Source: [Mycobacterium] stephanolepidis
GTDB lineage: Bacteria; Actinomycetota; Actinomycetes; Mycobacteriales; Mycobacteriaceae
Reading direction: 5' to 3'
Assembly: GCF_002356335.1 (NCBI RefSeq)
Contig: NZ_AP018165.1
Span: 1,426,001-1,490,000 of the forward strand
DNA: 64,000 bases
Notes under the pieces: generated by a model
Seen by the model: only the letters and a program-made list of their open reading frames with translations
Database searches by the model: none
What the model was told of the DNA's origin: nothing
Part shown: piece by piece, positions 32,200-40,539 of the stretch
Layout of the letters: each line of letters starts with the position of its first letter
Numbering within the stretch: position 1 is the first letter of the stretch
Position numbers and translations under genes: made by a program

Positions 32200-32907
32200 T
32201 CATTCCTTTAAGACTGCCTCGAAGGCCACGCGGTCACCCCGAAAGAGCGAGCGCACACATTCGATCGGTCGCCCCTCGATGTCGAGCGTGCGTCGATGCA
32301 GAAGGAGCATGGGCATCGCTGTCGAGGTGTCCAGAAGTGATGCCTCGCGTGGTGATGCGAGCACCGTTTCGATGCGCTCGACGGCACTGCCGAACCCGAC
32401 TCCCAGTTCGCGTATCGCCTCGTATAGCGAGGTGCCGGGATCGAAAGTGTTGCGCAATGAGCCGAACCGCGACTTGGGTAGATAGGTGCTCTCCAGTCCG
32501 AGCTTGGCGCCATCGGCCAGCAGGACGCGTTCGAGGTGCATCACCGTCGAGGAGTTTCGGATGCCGAGGTCTCGGCACAGGTCGGCGTCTGCGGTGATGT
32601 CCTCCCAGGTGACCAGCAGGCGCCCGGGGGCGCGGCCCTGGCTCTGGGCGCCCTCGGTGTATGACCGTAAAGATAACGGCTGCAACAGTTTCGGCGCAGA
32701 GACTACGGTTCCCCGTCCGCGCCGCTCGATGCGCCCTTCCACAAGCAGCTCGTGCAGCGCTTGGCGGACGGTCTCCCGCGATACCTCGAATCGTTCGGCG
32801 AGATCACGCTCGGGTGGAACCGAGTCTCCTTCGTTCAGCGTCGAGAGAATATGGTCGAGTTCGGTACGCACCCGATAGTGCTTGGGAAGCCGCACGTCAG
32901 ACGTCAT
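32200..32907 (-). CDS. phnR: PhnR-like GntR/UTRA transcriptional regulator
   Basis: A 235-residue GntR-family regulator of the HutC/UTRA group. The winged helix is at about residues 8-70 (PERDLAERFEVSRETVRQALHELLVEGRIERRGRGTVV), and the UTRA ligand domain follows to the end. I chose the ATG at 32907; the frame is open upstream to 33060 but that lies within the HD gene. Its start overlaps the HD gene's end by 11 bases. The context matches the phosphonate regulator PhnR. The two GGTCTA(T/G)ACC-type palindromes in the divergent spacer are its likely sites, and an aminophosphonate its likely inducer (inference). Confidence 0.87.
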   Translation of the reverse strand: MTSDVRLPKHYRVRTELDHILSTLNEGDSVPPERDLAERFEVSRETVRQALHELLVEGRIERRGRGTVVSAPKLLQPLSLRSYTEGAQSQGRAPGRLLVTWEDITADADLCRDLGIRNSSTVMHLERVLLADGAKLGLESTYLPKSRFGSLRNTFDPGTSLYEAIRELGVGFGSAVERIETVLASPREASLLDTSTAMPMLLLHRRTLDIEGRPIECVRSLFRGDRVAFEAVLKE

Positions 32908-33421
32908 TCTGTGCCAACACCTTTCGGGCGAGTGTGAGTACGTGGGGAATGGAAAGGCTCTTAGCCCCGGGAATCTTCGCTCCATCATCGAACCGCCGCA
33001 GTCGGAGTGCGTCGGGCCACCACGGGTGAGCACTCCACCGGGCATCTGAACCTGCTCCACCCTGGCAGGCGAGTGATGTCACGGATGCGGCGGACAGATG
33101 TGATGCGTAGTCGGAATCGGTCAGCGCGAGGTGCCGCTTGGCTGCGACATGCGAACCGGCAAGCCAACCAACCCGTTTCCCGAGGCGAGGGGTGAGCCAT
33201 TCGCGCGCAACCGCGTCGTGTCGATGGTCGGCGGCGGGGCCGAGGAGTGGACTGTGTCCGATGTCGTGCAGAACCGATGCGAGCAGCAGCTCATCGTCCG
33301 CGTGGTCGGCGTGGGCGAGGTAGCCGGCTTGTAGGGCATGGTCGAGTTCGTCGACGGCCTCCTCGTCCCATATCCCGCGCAGTGACATCAGCACTGCTTC
33401 GAGTTCATCGACGGTGTCCAC
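32897..33421 (-). CDS. PhnZ-like HD-domain diiron oxygenase of phosphonate clusters
   Basis: About 174 residues from the GTG at 33421. It is an HD-domain protein of the phosphonate-operon type. His28 (DELDHALQ), His52-Asp53 (VLHDIGH), His66/His68, His91, Lys95 (SHVAAKRH) and Asp145/146 (RRFDDGAK) fit the mixed-valent diiron site of PhnZ, which splits the C-P bond of 1-hydroxy-2-aminoethylphosphonate to give glycine and phosphate. PhnZ normally needs the hydroxylase PhnY, which is absent. A TTG at 33439 would extend the frame, but it lies inside the operator. The gene precedes the GntR gene and diverges from the FAD oxidoreductase. Confidence 0.82.
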   Translation of the reverse strand: MDTVDELEAVLMSLRGIWDEEAVDELDHALQAGYLAHADHADDELLLASVLHDIGHSPLLGPAADHRHDAVAREWLTPRLGKRVGWLAGSHVAAKRHLALTDSDYASHLSAASVTSLACQGGAGSDARWSAHPWWPDALRLRRFDDGAKIPGAKSLSIPHVLTLARKVLAQNDV

Positions 33422-33438
33422 GGGTTGAGCGTACGCCA

Positions 33439-33456
33439 AATTGGTCTATACCAATT
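33439..33456. promoter_or_regulatory. Operator palindrome 1 (GntR/PhnR type)
   Basis: AATTGGTCTATACCAATT is an 18-bp palindrome with a single mismatched pair. It lies 17 bases upstream of the HD gene GTG at 33421 and matches the GGTCTA(T/G)ACC core bound by HutC-group GntR regulators. It is 47 bp centre-to-centre from a second copy. Confidence 0.8.
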
Positions 33457-33486
33457 GTTCATGCGGTGTTCGCTCCCGCGTTCTTG

Positions 33487-33502
33487 ATTGGTCTAGACCA
33501 AT
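33487..33502. promoter_or_regulatory. Operator palindrome 2 (GntR/PhnR type)
   Basis: ATTGGTCTAGACCAAT is a perfect 16-bp palindrome and shares 15 of 16 bases with operator 1. It ends 16 bases before the ATG at 33519 of the FAD oxidoreductase, so one site serves each divergent arm. Confidence 0.82.
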
Positions 33503-33518
33503 GCGAAACGCTGGTGGC

Positions 33519-34646
33519 ATGCGAGTGGTGATCGTTGGTGGCGGGATTCTGGGAACGGCCCATGCGTGGGCTGCGGTTGAGCGTGGACACCACGTGGTGC
33601 AGCTGGAACGTGAACCCGAAGCCCGTGGGGCTACCGTTCGGAATTTCGGCTTGGTGTGGGTTTCCGGCAGGTCGCCGCGGGAACTGGAGGTCGCGCAACG
33701 TTCTCGGGATCTCTGGCAGGGGATCGCGAAATCTGTTCCGGGTACCGGCTTCCGGGCAATCGGATCGCTCACGTTGCTGCAGACACCGGAGGAGGTGGCT
33801 GTCGCCGAAGAGGTGATGGCGCGCTCCGATGCCGATGCGCGTGGATTCGCGCTGCTCGACCCCGAGGCCGTCCAGCGGCGTAACCCCGCGCTACGCGGAA
33901 AGTTCCTTGCCGGGCTGTATTGCGCTCGGGACGCCGCAGTCGAGTCGCGAGTGGCATTACCCGCCATGCGGTTGCACCTTAAGGAGACGGGTCGGTACTC
34001 CTTCCTCGCGGGCGTGGAAGCCCGTTCGGTCGAGACCACATCCGGCGGAGTCTCGATTCGTGCTGACGACGGCGAGGTGTACCGCGCGGATGCGGTCGTC
34101 ATGTGTGCCGGGGCGGCCCACGGCGGACTGGTGCGAGAGTTATTGGGTGACTTCCCGGTTCGCCGGGTTCGGTTGCAGATGATGCAGACCGCCTCACTCG
34201 GTGAGGAGCTGACCACTGCGATCGCGGACGGAGACAGCCTGCGTTATTACCCGGCATTCGCCGGTGATGCGCTCGATGCCCTGAATGCCGTGCAGCTCCA
34301 GGAACCGACGGCCGCCGAGTACAAGATGCAGCTGCTGTGTGTGCAAAGACTGCACGGCGGACTAACGATCGGGGACACCCACGAGTACGCCGAGCCTTTC
34401 GGCTTCGATGTTGATGAGGCTCCGTACCGGCACCTCGTCAACAGGGCCGAGGAACTGTTGGGGCGCAAGCTCCCTCCGGTGGTGCGGCGGTGGGCGGGTG
34501 TCTACTCCCAGTGCACCGACCCGAACGAGATCGTCTACCGGCGCGAGGCGGCGCCGGGGGTGTGGGTGGTGACCGGCCCCGGTGGGCGCGGAATGACGCT
34601 CGGTCCGGCCATTGGTGCGGACACGGCTGACCTGATGAACCTCTAG
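33519..34646 (+). CDS. FAD-dependent amine oxidoreductase of phosphonate clusters
   Basis: A DAO-type flavoprotein of about 375 residues. The dinucleotide-binding VVIVGGGILGTAHAW is at residues 3-17, and a C-terminal FAD contact is GPGGRGMTLGPAIG. The family (TIGR03364-like) recurs in phosphonate operons, where members oxidise 2-aminoethylphosphonate derivatives towards phosphonoacetaldehyde; the exact substrate (N-methyl or hydroxy derivative) cannot be told here. I chose ATG 33519, where the fold starts; ATG 33501 lies within operator 2. It leads the rightward operon and is 28 bp upstream of the HAD gene. Confidence 0.85.
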   Translation: MRVVIVGGGILGTAHAWAAVERGHHVVQLEREPEARGATVRNFGLVWVSGRSPRELEVAQRSRDLWQGIAKSVPGTGFRAIGSLTLLQTPEEVAVAEEVMARSDADARGFALLDPEAVQRRNPALRGKFLAGLYCARDAAVESRVALPAMRLHLKETGRYSFLAGVEARSVETTSGGVSIRADDGEVYRADAVVMCAGAAHGGLVRELLGDFPVRRVRLQMMQTASLGEELTTAIADGDSLRYYPAFAGDALDALNAVQLQEPTAAEYKMQLLCVQRLHGGLTIGDTHEYAEPFGFDVDEAPYRHLVNRAEELLGRKLPPVVRRWAGVYSQCTDPNEIVYRREAAPGVWVVTGPGGRGMTLGPAIGADTADLMNL

Positions 34647-34674
34647 TACAGACGACCCCAGGAAAGGGAAAACG

Positions 34675-35361
34675 ATGTCCGACGTTCCTATTCGGCTTGC
34701 CGTGCTCGATATGGCCGGCACCACGGTCGCCGATGGCGGATTGGTGCTCAAGGCATTCGAGGCGGCGGCTTCCGCCGCTGGTATCGAGGAGGTGGGTCCT
34801 GAACGTGATCGCGCCCGTCAATACGTCATCGACACCATGGGGCAATCGAAGATCGCGGTGTTCCGCCACCTGCTCGGCGACGAGGACAGGGCTCAACACG
34901 CGAACCGGGCTTTCGAGGATGCGTACGACGGGCTGATCGGCGATGGTCATGCCAGGCCGATTGACGGTGCAGTGGAGGCTATTTCGAAGCTCAGAAAAGC
35001 TGGCGTCAAAGTAGCGCTCACAACGGGCTTCAGCGCCTCTACCAAGGAAAAGCTACTTGCGGCACTCGGATGGAGCGATATCGCCGACTTGACCCTGGCG
35101 CCTTCGGAAGCCGGGAGAGGCAGGCCCTACCCGGACCTGGTGCTGACGTCCGTGCTTCGTTTGGAGGTCAACGATGTTCGCGAGGTCGCGGTCCTGGGTG
35201 ACACCTCGAGCGATGTGTTGGCCGGTCATCGCGCCGGCGCACAGATTGTCGCAGGCACATTGACCGGCGCTCACGATGCTGCCCAGCTCAGCACCGCGCA
35301 GCCCACGCACATCGTGCACTCGGTCGGAGAGTTCGCCGACATCGTCCTGCATCGAATCTGA
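34675..35361 (+). CDS. Phosphonatase-like HAD hydrolase
   Basis: A 228-residue HAD subfamily protein resembling phosphonoacetaldehyde hydrolase. The nucleophile Asp12 is in LDMAGTTV, and the later TTGFSASTKEKLL and AVLGDTSSDVLAG segments supply motifs II-IV. In the cap domain, where PhnX has its Schiff-base lysine in a KPMG sequence, this protein reads IDTMG, with Asp52 at that position. That puts it in the phosphonatase-like (TIGR03351) group, whose reaction is unsettled. ATG at 34675 with AGGAAAGGG upstream. It lies 11 bp before the transporter genes. Confidence 0.85.
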   Translation: MSDVPIRLAVLDMAGTTVADGGLVLKAFEAAASAAGIEEVGPERDRARQYVIDTMGQSKIAVFRHLLGDEDRAQHANRAFEDAYDGLIGDGHARPIDGAVEAISKLRKAGVKVALTTGFSASTKEKLLAALGWSDIADLTLAPSEAGRGRPYPDLVLTSVLRLEVNDVREVAVLGDTSSDVLAGHRAGAQIVAGTLTGAHDAAQLSTAQPTHIVHSVGEFADIVLHRI

Positions 35362-35372
35362 AAGAGCAGGGT

Positions 35373-36410
35373 ATGAAACATCTCCCGCTGATGCGGGTGC
35401 TCAGGTTCGCATCGACCATAGTTGTCGCCCTGGCAGTAAGCGGCTGCGGCGGCACCGGTGGCGGGACCGGTCCGAACTCCGTCACCGTGTACAGCGCGGA
35501 CGGGCTGGGCTCGTGGTACGAGATTCAGTTCGAGAAGTTCACCCAAAGTACGGGAATCTCGGTGAATCTCGTGGAAGCCGGTTCTGCTGAGGTGGTTTCA
35601 CGAGTCGCCAAGGAGAAGGCCAACCCGCAGGCCGATCTGTTGGTGACGTTGCCGCCCTTTATCCAGAAGGCGGCAAGAAGCGATCTACTCGTTGGTGGCG
35701 GGGTCGACGTCTCCGCGATCGCGGAGAACAACCGGGATATCGACGGCAGGTACGTCGCAATTGTCGACAACTACCTGACGTTCATCGCGAACCCCGCCGC
35801 AGAGCTGAAAGATGCTCGCTGGAATGACTTTCTGAATCCGAGGTTCAAGGGCAAACTTCAGTATTCGACACCTGGGCAGGCCGGGGATGGGACCGCGATG
35901 TTGGTCCTCCTGCAGCACCTCATGGGAGAGCAGGGGGCCGTCGACTATCTCAGGAAACTGCAGAACAACAACGTTGGGCCGTCCAGCTCCACCGGCAAGC
36001 TTCAGCCCAAGGTCAGCAATGCAGAACTATGGGTGGCCAACGGGGACGTTCAGATGAACCTTGCATCGATCCGCGAAGACCGCTCGAACTTCTCGGTGTT
36101 CATCCCCGCGACCGACGATGGTTCCCGTTCAACGGTTTCGCTGCCATATGTTGCCGGAATCACCAAGGGCGCCCCGCGTCCGGAGAACGCGAAGAAGCTG
36201 CTCGACTACTTGCTATCGGTGGGTGTGCAGCAGACGGTGTCCCGTGAGGCGTTGGGGATGCCGGTGCGCACCGACGTACGACCCGAGACGGGGCCCAACA
36301 CGCCGGCGCAAGTGCTGGAGGGAGTCAACATCTGGCATCCGGACTGGAACCAGGTGCTCGACACTCTCGATGCGTCATTCATCGCCTACCAGAAAGCGAC
36401 CGGAAGCTGA
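35373..36410 (+). CDS. phnS: 2-Aminoethylphosphonate-type ABC transporter substrate-binding lipoprotein
   Basis: A 345-residue exported binding protein. The signal peptide ends in the lipobox AVSGC with Cys25 as the lipidated residue, so it is anchored to the outer face of the plasma membrane. The mature part has the Fbp-type fold (VTVYSADGLGSWYEIQFEKFTQSTGISVNLVEAG) shared with iron and phosphonate binding proteins; PhnS-like assignment rests on the adjacent catabolic genes. ATG at 35373, followed two bases after its stop by the ATPase gene. Confidence 0.87.
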   Translation: MKHLPLMRVLRFASTIVVALAVSGCGGTGGGTGPNSVTVYSADGLGSWYEIQFEKFTQSTGISVNLVEAGSAEVVSRVAKEKANPQADLLVTLPPFIQKAARSDLLVGGGVDVSAIAENNRDIDGRYVAIVDNYLTFIANPAAELKDARWNDFLNPRFKGKLQYSTPGQAGDGTAMLVLLQHLMGEQGAVDYLRKLQNNNVGPSSSTGKLQPKVSNAELWVANGDVQMNLASIREDRSNFSVFIPATDDGSRSTVSLPYVAGITKGAPRPENAKKLLDYLLSVGVQQTVSREALGMPVRTDVRPETGPNTPAQVLEGVNIWHPDWNQVLDTLDASFIAYQKATGS

Positions 36411-36411
36411 T

Positions 36412-37623
36412 ATGGATCACAGTGCCGAATTCTCGTCGTCTAAAAGGTTTGTCGGCGATGTCCTCGCCGGAACTCCTGTCGACCCTGCCCAGCGTTCCGG
36501 CGCTGTTGCGGACGCCCCCGCCATCGTCTTCGACCATGTGACCGTCGCCTACGGGCGCGGCAAGAAGAAGTCCGAAGCGTTGCGAAACTTCAACCTGCGT
36601 ATCGCTCGCGGTGAAACGGTGGCGCTTCTTGGACCCAGCGGATCGGGCAAGTCCACCGCTCTCAAGGCACTCGCCGGCTTCGTGCGGCCCACCTTCGGCA
36701 CGGTCCGGTTGGATGGCCAAGACGTCACAGATCTACCTCCCGCTAAACGAGGAATCGGCGTAGTGGTGCAGTCCTATGCACTGTTTCCTCATATGCGCGT
36801 TCGGGACAACGTTGCCTTCGGTTTGCGGGCGCGTAGAACCAAATCCGGCCACCTCGCGGCGCGCGTCGACGAGGCGCTGGCGATGGTGAGCATGTCCAGG
36901 TACGCCGACCGTTATCCACGCGAGTTGTCAGGCGGCCAGCAGCAGCGCGTGGCCATCGCACGTGCGCTGGCCATCCGGCCCCGCGTGCTACTTCTGGATG
37001 AACCGCTCGCCGCGTTGGATGCACAGTTGCGTCAGTCGATGGTCGCCGAGCTGCAGCAGCTGCAAAAAACCTTGTCGGATACCGCCATGCTGTACGTCAC
37101 CCACGACCAAAGCGAGGCATTGGCGTTGGCAGACCGGATTGCCGTCATGCGCGACGCGGAGCTTGTCGATGTCGATACCGCACGCAACCTGTGGACCCGG
37201 CCGCCGTCCGATTTCACCGCGAACTTCCTTGGTGGCGCGAACCTGATCACCTGCACAGTCGGACGGGTGTCGGGTGAGTCGGCACTGGTCTCGGTGGGGG
37301 ACAAGGTACTGAGCGTCACCGCACCAAAGCCCGAAGTCGGCCGTGACCCCTGGGCGCCCGGAGCCAATGCGATGGTGTGCATACGCCCACACGCACTTTC
37401 CGTGGTCGCCGCGACCGAACCGGGCGCACTACACGCACGCGTGGCCACCCAGGTGTGGCGCGGAGCATCGACCAGGCTGTCGCTCGCGGTGAACGGATTT
37501 CCCGACCAGCTCATTGACGTGGACGTGCCCGGGCATGGCGACTTTCCACCAGATTCTGCTGTCGGCGTGAAGTTCCCGGAGCCGGCCGGAGTGCTCGTCA
37601 CCATTCCGGGGGAGGCGGGATGA
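36412..37623 (+). CDS. phnT: ABC transporter ATP-binding protein (PhnT-like)
   Basis: A 403-residue ATPase. It has Walker A GPSGSGKST (74-82), a Q-loop QSYALFPHM, the signature LSGGQQQR, Walker B LLLDEPLAALD and the switch VTHDQ, followed by a TOBE-type C-terminal regulatory domain. The first 35 residues are an extra acidic leader not seen in most such ATPases. ATG at 36412; the upstream open frame is within phnS. It ends with an ATGA overlap with the first permease. Confidence 0.92.
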   Translation: MDHSAEFSSSKRFVGDVLAGTPVDPAQRSGAVADAPAIVFDHVTVAYGRGKKKSEALRNFNLRIARGETVALLGPSGSGKSTALKALAGFVRPTFGTVRLDGQDVTDLPPAKRGIGVVVQSYALFPHMRVRDNVAFGLRARRTKSGHLAARVDEALAMVSMSRYADRYPRELSGGQQQRVAIARALAIRPRVLLLDEPLAALDAQLRQSMVAELQQLQKTLSDTAMLYVTHDQSEALALADRIAVMRDAELVDVDTARNLWTRPPSDFTANFLGGANLITCTVGRVSGESALVSVGDKVLSVTAPKPEVGRDPWAPGANAMVCIRPHALSVVAATEPGALHARVATQVWRGASTRLSLAVNGFPDQLIDVDVPGHGDFPPDSAVGVKFPEPAGVLVTIPGEAG

Positions 37624-38513
37624 CCGCGGTTCTGGAACGTACCAATCCCGCTGGCGCAGAACCCGGCAGGAAACCACGGCGGACCGTGCCCATGCTGTGG
37701 GCGCTGCCGCCGCTTCTCGTCATGATCGTCATCATCGTGTATCCGCTGTTGCGTGTGTTGTCGAATTCCGCTGAAGGAGAGGGGAACAGCACGTGGCAGG
37801 CGGTGCTGACCTCCACACTGTTCCAGCGTGCCCTGGTGAGCACCGCGCAGATCGCGGTGCTCACCACCGTCGGCTGCCTGGTGTTGGGCACCTTTATCGC
37901 CGTCGTGCTGTCCTTCGTACCGTTTCCGGGTTCGGAACTGGTTGGCCGACTGATCGACACGGTCCTGGCGCTTCCGTCCTTTCTGATCACCCTCGCCTTC
38001 ACCTTTCTGTACGGCACCGCGGGTGCGGTCAACGCTGTCGTCGCTGGTATCTCCGGAGGAGCGCGTCCGCTGGATTTCCTGTCCAGCCCCACCGGCGTGA
38101 TCCTGGCCGAGATCACCTTCTTCACACCGTTTGTGGTGCGCCCCTTGCTTGCCGCTTTCGCGACGGTCTCACGCGAACAGCTTGATGTTGCCGCGAGCCT
38201 CGGAGCCTCTCCGTGGCGGGTGCTGCGCACGGTACTGATGCCGGAAGCCTGGCCGGCCCTGATGGCAGGCGGCAGCTTGGTACTACTTCTGGCGCTCAAT
38301 GAGTTCGGGATCGTCCTGTTCACCGGAGCAAAGGAAGTGGTGACATTGCCGGTCCTGATCTACACCCGGGGCATCGTCACCTTCGATCTGCCGGGCGCGG
38401 CGGTCATCGCGACCGTTCAGGTAGCGCTATCGCTCGCGTTGTACGGCCTCTACCGGATCATCTTCTCGCACATGGTGTCCGGGCGGACTGCGCTTCACCC
38501 GAAGGGAGCATGA
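37620..38513 (+). CDS. phnU: ABC transporter permease 1 (PhnU-like)
   Basis: A 297-residue permease with about six membrane segments (first near residues 24-42). The EAA loop that docks the ATPase is LDVAASLGASPWRVLRTVLMPEAWPALM (about 182-209). It pairs with the following permease to make a heterodimeric channel for the phosphonate. The start overlaps the ATPase stop by 4 bp. Confidence 0.9.
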   Translation: MTAVLERTNPAGAEPGRKPRRTVPMLWALPPLLVMIVIIVYPLLRVLSNSAEGEGNSTWQAVLTSTLFQRALVSTAQIAVLTTVGCLVLGTFIAVVLSFVPFPGSELVGRLIDTVLALPSFLITLAFTFLYGTAGAVNAVVAGISGGARPLDFLSSPTGVILAEITFFTPFVVRPLLAAFATVSREQLDVAASLGASPWRVLRTVLMPEAWPALMAGGSLVLLLALNEFGIVLFTGAKEVVTLPVLIYTRGIVTFDLPGAAVIATVQVALSLALYGLYRIIFSHMVSGRTALHPKGA

Positions 38514-38514
38514 C

Positions 38515-39312
38515 ATGCTGCTGTGGACCAGGCGCAGCAGGCTCATCCTGCGGATAGTCTTCGCGGGTGCGGTCACTGTGATTTTCCTGGCACCGATTGT
38601 CACCGTGGTGCTTGCGGGATTCGCCGGCGCGTGGACTGGTCCGTTGCCCTCGCAACTCGGGTTCGCGCGATTCGGGGAGGCGCTCAGCGGTGACGATCTC
38701 GCCAGTTTGTCCGTCAGTCTGCAGACGGCTCTCATCGCGAGCGCGTTCGCGTTGGTGCTCGGCGCCTGGGCCGCATTGAGTGTGCGCGACGTGCCGCCAT
38801 GGTTTCGGAGAGCCATTGATGTCGTCTTCCACCTACCGATCGCAATTCCCTCGGTGGCGATCGGTCTGGGATTGCTGATTGCTTTCAACGAACGCCCCTT
38901 CTTACTCGGGGGAACGAAATGGATTGTGATCCTTGCGCATACCGCACTCGTGTTGGCCTTTGCCTTCAGTTCCGTTGCGGCGGCGCTGGAACGTCTTGAT
39001 CCGGCCTACCGCCACGTGGCGGAGTCGTTGGGCGCGGGGCCAGGACGGGTACTGGTGAAGGTGACGCTGCCGCTGCTGATGCCGTCGCTGGGTGCGGCTG
39101 CCGGACTGGCGATCGCGCTGTCCATGGGGGAGTTGGGAGCGACGGTGATGGTGTATCCGGCCACGTGGCGAACCCTGCCGGTGACCATCTTCGGTCTCTC
39201 AGACCGTGGACAAGTGTTCTCGGCGGCGGCATCCACGACGCTGCTGCTTCTGGTGACGTTACTCGCACTGCTCGTGGTCGGCAGGGCTCGCGGGAAGGCG
39301 GCACTTCGCTAG
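38515..39312 (+). CDS. phnV: ABC transporter permease 2 (PhnV-like)
   Basis: A 265-residue permease with six membrane segments and an EAA loop HVAESLGAGPGRVLVKVTLPLLMPSL (about 165-190). It follows the first permease with one base between stop and start, so it is translationally linked. Together the four genes encode a complete importer. The operon ends here; the next gene begins 33 bp downstream with its own candidate start region. Confidence 0.9.
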   Translation: MLLWTRRSRLILRIVFAGAVTVIFLAPIVTVVLAGFAGAWTGPLPSQLGFARFGEALSGDDLASLSVSLQTALIASAFALVLGAWAALSVRDVPPWFRRAIDVVFHLPIAIPSVAIGLGLLIAFNERPFLLGGTKWIVILAHTALVLAFAFSSVAAALERLDPAYRHVAESLGAGPGRVLVKVTLPLLMPSLGAAAGLAIALSMGELGATVMVYPATWRTLPVTIFGLSDRGQVFSAAASTTLLLLVTLLALLVVGRARGKAALR

Positions 39313-39345
39313 GCCGAACTGCCCCCAAGCGGGTCCGTCGCTCCT

Positions 39346-40539
39346 ATGATGTCGCTGTCCACATCACCAGACGGGTACGCATTGGCAGATACCGGCGACG
39401 GCCACCATCGCTTGGTGGCACAGCCCCACAGCGAGGATGAAGGTCCGATCGCTGAGGCGGAACGCCGTGCGGCACAAATGCGTTCGGATCAACACCCGCT
39501 CGGCCGCCGTGGCACCACCTGGAATCGTCATGCACCGTTCTACGTCGGGCTGATGGCATCGGCAGGTGTGGCCGTGACCTACGGCGTCGTCCATCTGTTG
39601 GCGTCCATGTCCTCGGTGTTGATTCTCATCGGGCTGGCAATGTTCGTCGCATTGGGGCTGGAACCGGCGGTGTCATGGTTGGTCAACCACAGATGCCCGC
39701 GTTGGGCTGCAGTGTCGGTGGTGGTGTTGGTGGCCTTTGGGGCGCTGGCGGCCTTCTTGGCCGCAGCGATCCCGCCGCTGGTGGAGCAGGGGACACAGCT
39801 AGTGCACCAAACTCCTCGCTACATTCAAGCGGCACAGGACCATTCGTCATTCATCGGTCAAATCAACGATCGTTTCGATGTGCAGCGCCACATCGGTGAG
39901 TTCGTCAACCGCGAAGGGGGCACCGCGTTCTCGGATCTGCTGCGCGCAGGAACCGCCGTCTTCGGCGCGCTCGCGGACCTCGGCATCGTCGCGGTGTTGA
40001 CCATCTACTTCCTCATCGACATGCCCCGCATCCGTGCCACGGTGTACCGCCTTGTGCCGCATTCGCGCAGGCCGCGGGCCGTCCTCATCGGCGATGAGGT
40101 GTTCGCGAAGGTGGGAGCCTATGTCGGTGGCAATGTGGTGACCTCGATCATCGCCGGGGTCACCACCTTCATCTGGTGCGCCGCGTTCGATGTGCCCTAC
40201 GCGGTGCTACTCGGCGTACTGGTCGCGATGTTCGACCTCATTCCCTACGGATCGACCGTCGCGGGCATCGTTGTTGCCGCGGTGGCGCTCACGGTGTCCA
40301 TCCCGGTGGCGGCCGGCACCTTGGCCTTCTACGTCGGATTCCGTTGGTTCGAGGATTATGTGTTGACGCCCAGGGTGATTGGGCGCGTAGTCAAGGTGCC
40401 CGCAGGGGTAACCGTGGTCGCGGTGCTCATCGGCGGTGCGCTGCTCGGCATCGTCGGTGTGCTGGTCGCGATTCCGATCGCGGCGGCGGTTCAGGTGCTT
40501 GCGCAGGAACTGCTGTTCCCGGCGCTCGACGAGGCGTGA
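39346..40539 (+). CDS. AI-2E family transporter-like membrane protein
   Basis: A 397-residue membrane protein with eight or so hydrophobic segments from residue 65. The hydrophilic N-terminal 60 residues, the long central loop (PRYIQAAQDHSSFIGQINDRF) and the C-terminal VIGRVVKVPAGVTVVAVLIGGALLGIVGVLVAIPIAAA are the AI-2E (PF01594) pattern. Substrates of mycobacterial members are unknown. Two adjacent ATGs (39346, 39349) lie within a TATGAT hexamer that could itself be a -10, so the real start may be downstream. The stop abuts that of the convergent hydratase with no gap. Confidence 0.88.
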   Translation: MMSLSTSPDGYALADTGDGHHRLVAQPHSEDEGPIAEAERRAAQMRSDQHPLGRRGTTWNRHAPFYVGLMASAGVAVTYGVVHLLASMSSVLILIGLAMFVALGLEPAVSWLVNHRCPRWAAVSVVVLVAFGALAAFLAAAIPPLVEQGTQLVHQTPRYIQAAQDHSSFIGQINDRFDVQRHIGEFVNREGGTAFSDLLRAGTAVFGALADLGIVAVLTIYFLIDMPRIRATVYRLVPHSRRPRAVLIGDEVFAKVGAYVGGNVVTSIIAGVTTFIWCAAFDVPYAVLLGVLVAMFDLIPYGSTVAGIVVAAVALTVSIPVAAGTLAFYVGFRWFEDYVLTPRVIGRVVKVPAGVTVVAVLIGGALLGIVGVLVAIPIAAAVQVLAQELLFPALDEA

